Assembly (NCBI GenBank): GCA_937922175.1
Contig: CAKZUU010000305.1
Coordinates: 1 to 7,141, forward strand
Reading direction: 5' to 3'
Length of the DNA: 7,141 nt
DNA from: an uncultured Gemmataceae bacterium
Lineage (GTDB): Bacteria > Planctomycetota > Planctomycetia > Gemmatales > Gemmataceae
Below the pieces are notes generated by a model that worked only from the letters and a program-made list of their open reading frames with translations, searched no databases and was not told where the DNA came from. Numbering within the stretch: position 1 is the stretch's first letter; each line of letters begins with the position of its first letter. The position numbers and the translations under genes are program-made. Shown here in pieces: positions 1-5,253 of this stretch.

Positions 1-936
1 ATGGGCACGGGGCGTCGAAGACACGCTCAACCCGTTGAGATCGTCGAGGATGTCGTCGGCGTGGCGAACAAGTCGGGCACCCTCTCGCAGCAGCCGCAGT
101 GAGCCGCCACTGTGCGGGCTGTCAGCCGACCCTGGCACGACGAACAGTTCACGACCTTGTTCGGCGGCATGAGAAGCGGTGATCAATGCCCCGCTACGAT
201 CTCCGGCCTCGATGACGACCACGGCCCGGGACAGCCCACTGATGATCCGATTGCGCGCCGGAAACATACCCGCCTGCGGTGGGAACGACATCGGCGTCTC
301 GCTCAAGAGACAACCCGCCTGTTCGATGCTTCGGCTCAACTCGAGATGCTGCGGGGGATAAATCGAGGATAGCCCTCCCGCGAGGACCGCGAGAGTTCGG
401 CCGCCGGCTTGTAAGGCACCTTCATGGGCGGCACCATCGATACCCAAGGCCAACCCGCTGACAATTGTGTAGCCTGCTCGGGCCAATCCCGCCGCGATCT
501 GCTGCGCCATCCGCCGACCATAGGCGGAGCATTGCCGCGATCCGACGATGGCGACGGCTTGTTGATCCACCGCCGTCAACGTTCCGCGGCAATAAAGCAG
601 GGGTGGGGCATTGGATAGCTCGGCCAGATTCGGGGGGTACTCGGCCTCGCCGTGGAACACCAACCGCACCCGATGCTTCGCCAAGAGAGCGAGTTCTTCT
701 TCCAGCGACACCTGCTGCAACGCCGCAACGAATCGACGGGCCAACTTCTCCCCAATGTGCGGCACTTGCAGAAGTTGTTCGGCGGACAATCGACGAACCG
801 CACCGGCTGTGCCGAACCGTGCCAGCAACGCCGACGTCAACCGCGGACCCAGCCCCGGCACTAACGACAGGGCCAGTCGGTCAAGGGCTTCGGGTGACAG
901 GATCGGAACCGATGCGCCTGGAATCGTCGCCGACAT
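1..936 (-). CDS. dprA: DNA-processing protein DprA, 3' end outside window
   Basis: DprA (Smf) binds incoming single-stranded DNA in the cytoplasm and loads RecA on it during natural transformation. The 312 visible codons show the family in order. A helix-hairpin-helix-like segment lies near residues 55-70 (VPHIGEKLARRF). The Rossmann-type core starts near residue 130 with GSRQCSAYG, then SGLALGIDGAAHEGAL near 160-175, IYPPQHLEL near 192-200, ARNRIISGLS near 227-236 and RSGALITA near 247-254. The expected GxN after the core reads GGS. The usual C-terminal winged-helix domain would lie beyond the window edge. ATG at 936 is chosen because it places LALSLVPGLGP at the family's normal distance from the start; an in-frame ATG at 1026 adds a basic, unconserved extension. 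No clear Shine-Dalgarno precedes 936. It follows the cpaF-like gene on the same strand after 106 bases, so co-transcription is possible. The family call is very secure. Confidence 0.95.
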   Translation of the reverse strand, partial: MSATIPGASVPILSPEALDRLALSLVPGLGPRLTSALLARFGTAGAVRRLSAEQLLQVPHIGEKLARRFVAALQQVSLEEELALLAKHRVRLVFHGEAEYPPNLAELSNAPPLLYCRGTLTAVDQQAVAIVGSRQCSAYGRRMAQQIAAGLARAGYTIVSGLALGIDGAAHEGALQAGGRTLAVLAGGLSSIYPPQHLELSRSIEQAGCLLSETPMSFPPQAGMFPARNRIISGLSRAVVVIEAGDRSGALITASHAAEQGRELFVVPGSADSPHSGGSLRLLREGARLVRHADDILDDLNGLSVSSTPRAH

Positions 937-1042
937 CTGGGTTGATTGTCGGCGGCGATTCCACGGTCGGCAAGCATCATTCCGCTTCGGACCGTGATTC
1001 CGATGTGCCGTTCGCAGCTTCCCCATCGACCTTCTTGGCCGA
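937..1042. other. cpaF-dprA intergenic gap with an inverted repeat
   Basis: This 106-base gap lies between two minus-strand genes. It contains a perfect 7-base inverted repeat, CACGGTC at 962-968 and GACCGTG at 990-996, separated by 21 bases. No T-run follows on either strand, so it does not look like a standard intrinsic terminator. The sequence also contains an in-frame upstream extension of dprA to an ATG at 1026, judged non-coding. The repeat could be a transcript structure or chance. Confidence 0.35.
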
Positions 1043-2362
1043 TCACCGCTCACGTCGGACAAAAAACTCTTCGGGAAACGTGATGCCGGCGGCATGAATC
1101 AACGGCAGACACCTCGGGATGCGGCCCGAAGGTTGCAACTCGGTCGGGTGTGAGGCGTTGGTCGTCGGTCGGCAGGCAAACAGGCGACGCAACCGGAAGC
1201 GCCCCCGCTTTCGGCTTCCGTTCAGTTCGAGGATGCGAGTCACTCGCCGAGTTCCCGAGGCGGTCCGACTCGTTTCGATCAGGAGCGTGCCCTCGGCGAG
1301 CAGTGATCGGCGGATCCAGCGTCGGGGCATCGGGTCGCCGGCCGATCGCACGACTGCCTCCATCCGCGCCACCACCTGCCGAGGATCTCGTGCCATAATG
1401 GTCATCATCAGGCGGCCATGACCGGCGGCGACGGCTTGCCACGCCTCCCAGGATTCCCGACCCCTGGCCTCGCCAAGCACCACCCGATCGGGGTTCATCC
1501 GGAGCGCTTGCCGAACCAGATCCTCCAGAGGGATCGCCCCTTCCCGCGGGGCAAGGGCATCCAGGCGAATCACTTGGGGCTGCTCGAGTTTCAGTTCCGC
1601 GCCGTTTTCGATCGTCACGATGCGTTCGTTGTGGGGGATCGACCGGCACAACGCATTCAGGAGCGTGGTCTTCCCGCTTCCCGCTTCACCGTAAATCAGC
1701 AGATTGACCCGCGCGACGACAGCAGCTTCGAGAAACTCCAGGACCTCCCGCGGAACACTCCCCCATGCCAGCAACTCGGACGGCCGACAGGGGATCGCTC
1801 CTCGGCGCCACGACAGGACCGGTCCGTCAACGGCCAACGGCGGGATCATCGCGCTGAGGCGCGAGCCATCCGGCAGCCGCGCATCGACCAGGGGATAATC
1901 GGCATCCAAATGCACACCCGCTCGCCGGGCCAGCTTGCGAATGGTCCGCACGAGATGATCTTGATCGGCGAACGCAAATCGTGCCCTCTCGATCCGACCC
2001 CGACGTTCCACTAAGACGCTCGACGGACCGGTGACCAGGATTTCGGAGATCGACTCGTCCATCAGCAACTCTTGCAACGGATCGCAAATCGCGTCATCCG
2101 TGGTGGAGTCGAGCGGATGGCTGGGGCCTCTGAGATCCGCGGGTCGATGACGACCCCTCCCTGCGCCGAGATGGTCCTCGAAGGACGGAGCGACGATGGC
2201 GCCCGACTCCCGGACCAAGGTGACGGATGAGAACGGCAAATGACAGTGTCGATCGTCGGCATTCGTCGGCGTATCCGCTTCCCACCGATCGGGCCACCAC
2301 GATCGTGGAGTTGGCAACGGCACAGGTATGTCTCGCGATGGAATCGACGTCCCCGGGGGCAT
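1043..2362 (-). CDS. CpaF/TadA-type pilus secretion ATPase (divergent)
   Basis: This is a VirB11/GspE-superfamily ATPase of the CpaF/TadA branch, which powers Tad (Flp) pilus assembly at the cytoplasmic face of the inner membrane. Residues about 91-190 match the CpaF N-terminal nucleotide-binding region (SISEILVTGPSSVLVERRG, then VDARLPDGSRLSAMIPPLA). Walker A is GEAGSGKTT at 225-233 and Walker B with its catalytic Glu is RVVLGEARGRE at 293-303. The C-terminus LIHAAGITFPEEFF is also CpaF-like. Two boxes deviate: the Asp box reads TIENGAEL (Asn253 where TIED is usual), and the His box reads GHGRLMMTIMA (His315 kept, Met323 where TIHA is usual). The first roughly 90 residues are low in similarity and lack a clear CpaF three-helix domain, so the true start may be downstream, possibly a TTG. 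Met101 is too late because family-like sequence precedes it. No tadB/tadC follows; dprA is next on this strand. Confidence 0.88.
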   Translation of the reverse strand: MPPGTSIPSRDIPVPLPTPRSWWPDRWEADTPTNADDRHCHLPFSSVTLVRESGAIVAPSFEDHLGAGRGRHRPADLRGPSHPLDSTTDDAICDPLQELLMDESISEILVTGPSSVLVERRGRIERARFAFADQDHLVRTIRKLARRAGVHLDADYPLVDARLPDGSRLSAMIPPLAVDGPVLSWRRGAIPCRPSELLAWGSVPREVLEFLEAAVVARVNLLIYGEAGSGKTTLLNALCRSIPHNERIVTIENGAELKLEQPQVIRLDALAPREGAIPLEDLVRQALRMNPDRVVLGEARGRESWEAWQAVAAGHGRLMMTIMARDPRQVVARMEAVVRSAGDPMPRRWIRRSLLAEGTLLIETSRTASGTRRVTRILELNGSRKRGRFRLRRLFACRPTTNASHPTELQPSGRIPRCLPLIHAAGITFPEEFFVRRER

Positions 2363-2551
2363 CGAGCCGGGTTCGCTTGCAATTCATCACCCAAAGACGA
2401 ATCCCAGCGACGACACCACCACCCTTTTCAGGCTTCGGGTGATGGGCCGCGGAGGCTTCAGCCGGAACGGGATGTTTCGTTCGATCAAAGGACGTCGGGT
2501 CGTGAAGCTCCTGATTGTTCGTTGTTTCGCGCGCCGCCGACGCTTCCTTAC

Positions 2552-2577
2552 CGGTGTCAAAAGAATCGAAGACACCG
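2552..2577. repeat. 7-base perfect inverted repeat in the divergent region
   Basis: CGGTGTC at 2552-2558 is the exact reverse complement of GACACCG at 2571-2577, with a 12-base A-rich spacer between them. It lies 117 bases upstream of the glycosyltransferase start and 189 bases upstream of the annotated cpaF start, a position compatible with an operator serving either gene. With no T-run it is not a terminator. A chance repeat of this size is not excluded. Confidence 0.4.
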
Positions 2578-2683
2578 ACCATGCCGGCCGAGGTGATTCC
2601 GATGGATTGGGAAGGTTTTCTGAATTCACGACAATGAGCGGCCCGAGCGTGTTACAAGGAGGTGGGAATTCACGCCGCGACCC

Positions 2684-2688
2684 GAGGT
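2684..2688 (+). promoter_or_regulatory. Ribosome binding site deciding the glycosyltransferase start
   Basis: GAGGT lies six bases before the ATG at 2695. It supports that start over the in-frame GTG at 2662, which would add eleven residues without family resemblance ahead of MHVLFIHPNFPSQF, a typical GT4 N-terminal beta strand. Confidence 0.6.
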
Positions 2689-2694
2689 CAACCC

Positions 2695-3906
2695 ATGCAC
2701 GTTTTGTTCATCCATCCGAATTTCCCGAGCCAGTTTTACCCGATTGCGGCTCGACTGGCGGCGACACCCGGTTGTCAGGCGACGTTGCTGACATCGGTCG
2801 ACACATCCGATCTGAAATTACCGTTTCAACATGCGACCTATCGCGTGCAACCCGGACCACTACCGAAGGCCTTCTATAATCCTGGCGATGTCGGCGTCCT
2901 CTTTGAGCATGCCCTCGGGGTTTATCGTGGGTTGCGTGAGGCGAGGGATTTTCGCCCGGACTTGATCGTCGGACACGTTTCTTACGGAACATGGTTGTAT
3001 CTGCGGAACCTTTATCCGGGACCCTTTGTCGGTTACTTCGAGCTTCTCCCGCCCCGTTTTTGGGGGCCTGAATTGGTGCTGCGGAAGGAGTTTCCTCCAA
3101 CGGAGGAGGTGCGTCTGTTTAACGCGACCTACCACCTGTTCACTTACCTGCACTTGCATGCGATGGACGCGGGCTACACTCCGACGCACTATCAGCAGAG
3201 CCTGGCCCCGGCGGAATTGCGGCACAAGATTCGGGTCATTTTCGATGGGATCGACACGGACCTGTTTCGACCGATGGTGGTTTCGCGGCCGACACAGTTC
3301 CGCGGGGTGAAGATCGGGGAGACGACCAAGGTCGTCACGTATGTTTCGCGAGGTCTGGAATCGGTTCGGGGCTTCGACATTTTCATGAAGGTGGCCCGGC
3401 AAATCGAACGGGAAATTCCCGAGGCGATCTTTCTCATCGCCGGACAAGATCGGACCAATTACGGTCATGAACGACACCACATCGGCAACCAGACATTTAA
3501 GGAATGGGTCTTATCCCAAGATACCTACGATCCGGCGAAATATCACTTTCTGGGTCTGGTGCCCACGGCCGAATTGCCCACCCTGTTTGCTCTGAGCGAC
3601 GTTCATTTTTACCTGACGGTGCCGTTTGTTTTGTCGTGGTCGCTGATCAATGCGATGTCCTGCGGCTGCGCGATTGTCGGATCGGATACCGAACCTGTCC
3701 GCGAGGCGATCGACCCCGGCGTGCACGGTTTGCTGGCGGGGTTCGATGATGTGGATGGCTTGACCGCACAGGCCCTCCGGGTTCTCCGTGATCCGGACGA
3801 GTTTCGACCGATGCGGGAGCGGGCCCGTCAGCGGGTCTTGGAACGATACGATGGTCGTGTCTGTCATCAACAACTGATTGACTTCTTCCGCCGTCTGATT
3901 CGTTGA
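2695..3906 (+). CDS. GT4-like (group 1) glycosyltransferase
   Basis: This 403-residue protein looks like a GT-B fold glycosyltransferase of the GT4 type, which transfers a sugar from a nucleotide-sugar donor in the cytoplasm. The N-terminal Rossmann domain begins with MHVLFIHPNFPSQFYPIAARL. RVIFDGIDTDLFRP (180-193) is the usual hinge motif. The C-terminal donor domain opens near 212 with VVTYVSRGLESVRGFDIFMK. It continues with AIFLIAGQD (244-252), YHFLGLVPTAELPTLFALSD (283-302) and SWSLINAMSCGCAIVGSDTE (314-333). The EX7E glutamates typical of GT4 are absent: the aligned positions are Phe311 and Asn319. There is no signal peptide or membrane segment. It appears monocistronic: 206 bases to the next gene, with cpaF divergent upstream. 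Acceptor and product cannot be told; envelope polysaccharide or glycoprotein synthesis is a reasonable guess. Confidence 0.9.
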   Translation: MHVLFIHPNFPSQFYPIAARLAATPGCQATLLTSVDTSDLKLPFQHATYRVQPGPLPKAFYNPGDVGVLFEHALGVYRGLREARDFRPDLIVGHVSYGTWLYLRNLYPGPFVGYFELLPPRFWGPELVLRKEFPPTEEVRLFNATYHLFTYLHLHAMDAGYTPTHYQQSLAPAELRHKIRVIFDGIDTDLFRPMVVSRPTQFRGVKIGETTKVVTYVSRGLESVRGFDIFMKVARQIEREIPEAIFLIAGQDRTNYGHERHHIGNQTFKEWVLSQDTYDPAKYHFLGLVPTAELPTLFALSDVHFYLTVPFVLSWSLINAMSCGCAIVGSDTEPVREAIDPGVHGLLAGFDDVDGLTAQALRVLRDPDEFRPMRERARQRVLERYDGRVCHQQLIDFFRRLIR

Positions 3907-3976
3907 TGCGCGAAGGGAACTGATCCTCGGACCCATCGATCCGAAGAGATTCCTGACCCGGAGCAAAAATTCTCCG

Positions 3977-4002
3977 TCGATTCGCCTTGACTGACGAATC
4001 GA
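3977..4002. repeat. 8-base perfect inverted repeat (segments A and B)
   Basis: TCGATTCG at 3977-3984 and CGAATCGA at 3995-4002 are exact reverse complements across a 10-base loop. The pair lies 71 bases beyond the glycosyltransferase stop and 110 bases before the next start. Its arms closely resemble those of the hairpin at 4034-4054, so they can also pair with that hairpin. No T-run follows. Confidence 0.55.
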
Positions 4003-4033
4003 AACCTGCGAGTTCTAAATAATAGAGAGCCAC

Positions 4034-4054
4034 AGCGAATCGTTTCGGTTCGCT
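4034..4054 (+). repeat. 9-pair hairpin with three-base loop (segments C and D)
   Basis: AGCGAATCG (4034-4042) and CGGTTCGCT (4046-4054) pair over nine positions with one U-G wobble, across a TTT loop. On the plus strand this should be a stable RNA hairpin. The wobble makes it weaker on the complementary strand, where the pair is A-C, which fits selection as plus-strand RNA. It is 58 bases upstream of the CxxC protein start. It could end the glycosyltransferase transcript or sit in the leader of the next gene. No T-run follows. Confidence 0.5.
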
Positions 4055-4112
4055 TCCACGAGCGCGGAGAACCGGTCAGGGAGAGATCGGACCGCCGCGG
4101 AGAGGAACGATC

Positions 4113-4421
4113 ATGGTGCATTTTTCCTGTGACCTGTGCGGGAAGGAACTCCTGCCCGAGTCCGACCGGCGTTACGTCGTGAAAATGGAGGTTTACGCCG
4201 CTGCCGAACCCGTTGCTCTGAGTGACGACGACCTCGACCAGGACCATTTAGAAATGCTCGGCGAATACCTGCGAGATCTGGAGGCGTCGGGATCGCCGGA
4301 TAGTGAACTTCCCCCAGAGTACAAGCAGCTGCGGCTGGACTTGTGCTCCGAGTGTCACAAAAAGTTTCTCCGCGATCCATTGAACAAGGAAGCAGCGAAA
4401 TTCGATTTCAGCGAGAATTGA
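4113..4421 (+). CDS. Small CxxC/CxxC probable zinc-binding protein
   Basis: This 102-residue acidic protein has CDLC at residues 6-9 and CSEC at 78-81, two knuckles that could together hold one zinc ion. Between them is a conserved-looking strand (RRYVVKMEVYAA, 20-31) and an Asp/Glu-rich helical stretch (LSDDDLDQDHLEMLGEYL, 36-53). The start is supported by AGAGGAA at 4101-4107, five bases before ATG. No signal peptide or membrane segment is present, so it should be cytoplasmic. I do not know a named function. From memory, similar short proteins with the same spacing occur in planctomycete genomes, but I could not check this. It is preceded by a structured leader and followed by a 322-base gap, so it is probably transcribed alone. 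It could be a regulator, a ribosome-associated protein or a folding accessory; nothing decides between these. Confidence 0.8.
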   Translation: MVHFSCDLCGKELLPESDRRYVVKMEVYAAAEPVALSDDDLDQDHLEMLGEYLRDLEASGSPDSELPPEYKQLRLDLCSECHKKFLRDPLNKEAAKFDFSEN

Positions 4422-4467
4422 CTCGCGTCGTTGCTAAGACCCACCGATCGACACTAACTCAGCCGCA

Positions 4468-4486
4468 CGCCCGAGGGCAACGGGCG
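4468..4486 (+). terminator. Possible terminator hairpin after the CxxC protein
   Basis: CGCCCG (4468-4473) and CGGGCG (4481-4486) form a six-pair GC-only stem with a seven-base loop, 46 bases after the stop codon. A pyrimidine-rich, T-interrupted tract begins about nine bases later (4495-4512) rather than directly behind it, so this is a weak match to an intrinsic terminator. Confidence 0.3.
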
Positions 4487-4555
4487 CCCGCTGATCTTCC
4501 TTCCTTTGTTGTTCGCTGTCTCCCTTCTGCTGCGAACGCCGGGATGCGATGAGGG

Positions 4556-4589
4556 AGCGCCACGTTGGGGCAAGTCGCTCCGTGGCGCT
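4556..4589. repeat. 9-base perfect inverted repeat
   Basis: AGCGCCACG (4556-4564) and CGTGGCGCT (4581-4589) are exact reverse complements across a 16-base loop, the longest perfect dyad I found in the gap. An alternative shorter stem uses GGAGCG (4554-4559) with CGCTCC (4576-4581), so the same arms could take two forms. It lies 154 bases upstream of the tadE start. It may be a terminator-like stem, part of the operon leader or an operator. Confidence 0.5.
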
Positions 4590-4658
4590 GTTGGTTGGGA
4601 TCGCTTTTCTGTCATCAAAAGCGGCCTGTCTCGCCGCAAATCAGAAAAAATCGTCACA

Positions 4659-4685
4659 TCGAGCAGAAACGTGTTCTATGCTCGA
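4659..4685. repeat. 7-base perfect inverted repeat upstream of tadE
   Basis: TCGAGCA (4659-4665) and TGCTCGA (4679-4685) are exact reverse complements with a 13-base spacer. The dyad continues inward as GAA and TTC with a two-base offset. Its length and symmetry fit a transcription-factor site or an RNA hairpin about 60 bases before the tadE start. Confidence 0.4.
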
Positions 4686-4693
4686 ATAGCCGG

Positions 4694-4714
4694 TCGGCGC
4701 GAAGACTGCGCCGA
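4694..4714 (+). repeat. 7-pair GC-rich hairpin just upstream of tadE
   Basis: TCGGCGC (4694-4700) and GCGCCGA (4708-4714) form a perfect stem with a seven-base loop. It ends 29 bases before the tadE ATG, so if transcribed it would lie in the 5' leader close to the ribosome entry region, where it could affect translation. It directly follows the dyad at 4659-4685. Confidence 0.45.
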
Positions 4715-4743
4715 AGAAGGCCGGACCATTTCGGGAAACGAGT

Positions 4744-5241
4744 ATGCGTCGGCACTTGAGAAGTCGGAGCGATCCCCGTCGCGCGGCAGCGGCGGTCGAG
4801 TTCGCCATCGTTTTGCCATTACTGTTGTTTTTACTGCTCGGGATATGGGAGGTCGGCCGCTTGGTTCAGGTCCAGCAGATCATGGCGAATGCCGCCCGGG
4901 AAGGGGCCCGAGCCGCTTCAACGGGAGCGCGATCCCTGGCCGAAGTTGAGACCATCGTGCAGCGCTATCTGACGGCGGGCGGCCTCGACACGACCGGCTT
5001 AACTGTGCGGATTCACAATTTGTCGTTGAATCCAGGTGCGGAACTATCGGATCCGTCGGACGATCCACAGGCAGCCCATCAACTTCACTTGCTTCGGGTG
5101 CATGTGACGCTGCCTTTCAAGAACGTCCGATGGGTGCTGGTCAGTCAGATCACCAATGTGACGACGCTCCGCGCGACGGGTTTCTGGTTGAGCATGAAGG
5201 ACCAGCCAATCGTGGTGGACACGGAAATGCCCCGAGGTTGA
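4744..5241 (+). CDS. TadE-like minor pseudopilin (first of pair)
   Basis: TadE-family proteins are small single-pass pseudopilins that help build the Tad (Flp) pilus in the envelope. This 165-residue protein starts with a basic tail, then RRAAAAVEFAIVLPLL and a hydrophobic segment to about residue 36, followed by WEVGRLVQVQQIMANAAREG, the classic TadE/TadG signature. Glu19 fits the +5 position after prepilin-type cleavage between Ala14 and Ala15; the residue before the cut is Ala rather than the Gly of type IV pilins. The rest is an extracytoplasmic domain of about 125 residues with no recognised fold. Only a weak CGAG-type ribosome site precedes the ATG. The next gene starts 12 bases after the stop, so this is the first gene of an operon. 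TadE versus TadF cannot be settled by eye. Confidence 0.87.
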   Translation: MRRHLRSRSDPRRAAAAVEFAIVLPLLLFLLLGIWEVGRLVQVQQIMANAAREGARAASTGARSLAEVETIVQRYLTAGGLDTTGLTVRIHNLSLNPGAELSDPSDDPQAAHQLHLLRVHVTLPFKNVRWVLVSQITNVTTLRATGFWLSMKDQPIVVDTEMPRG

Positions 5242-5253
5242 GGAGATCACCAC

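Larger units (their letters stand above)
2363..2694. other. Divergent intergenic region, no gene recognised
   Basis: This 332-base gap lies between the divergent cpaF-like and glycosyltransferase starts and should hold both promoters. Open frames cross it on both strands, but none has a recognisable motif, a good ribosome site and plausible composition together; most run into the flanking genes in the wrong frame. Visible elements are an inverted repeat at 2552-2577 and a consensus-like AAGGAGGTG at 2656-2664 that has no start codon at normal spacing. I could not identify convincing -35/-10 pairs. Confidence 0.5.
4422..4743. other. Long hairpin-rich gap upstream of the tad operon
   Basis: I find no convincing gene in these 322 bases. 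The longest plus-strand frame here starts at 4506 and continues out of frame through tadE, so it is a shadow. The stretch holds successive perfect inverted repeats at 4468-4486, 4511-4537, 4556-4589, 4621-4637, 4659-4685 and 4694-4714. It must contain the 3' end of the preceding transcript and the promoter and leader of the tad operon. No Flp-type pilin gene was found. Confidence 0.5.

Noticed and set aside
937..1026. Longer dprA starting at the in-frame ATG at 1026
   Set aside because: The extra 30 residues are basic, unconserved-looking sequence; the ATG at 936 gives a normal DprA N-terminus.
465..1097. Plus-strand open frame of 210 codons
   Set aside because: It lies antisense to dprA, has Pro/Arg/Ser-rich shadow composition and no recognisable motif.
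1418..2014. Plus-strand open frame of 198 codons
   Set aside because: It is fully antisense to the conserved core of the CpaF-like ATPase and is explained by GC-rich codon use on the other strand.
2662..2694. GTG at 2662 as the glycosyltransferase start
   Set aside because: It adds eleven residues without family resemblance, overlaps its own would-be ribosome site, and ATG 2695 has a properly spaced GAGGT and starts exactly at the first beta strand.
2328..2879. Plus-strand open frame crossing the divergent gap
   Set aside because: It overlaps the cpaF start on one side and runs 185 bases into the glycosyltransferase in the wrong frame; no motif.
2860..3480. Minus-strand open frame of 206 codons
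   Set aside because: It is antisense to the glycosyltransferase, with no recognisable domain or ribosome site.
3987..4021. Promoter made of TTGACT and TAAATA
   Set aside because: The spacing is 23 bases, well outside the usual 16-18, and the TTGACT lies in the loop of an inverted repeat; not supportable as a promoter.
4621..4637. GCGGC/GCCGC hairpin followed by TTTT on the minus strand, as a terminator
   Set aside because: The stem is only five pairs, and no minus-strand gene lies upstream for it to terminate.
4506..4949. Possible small membrane protein or Flp pilin ahead of tadE (begins MLFAVSLLLR)
   Set aside because: The frame runs out of phase through tadE, lacks the Flp pilin pattern, and has no ribosome site.
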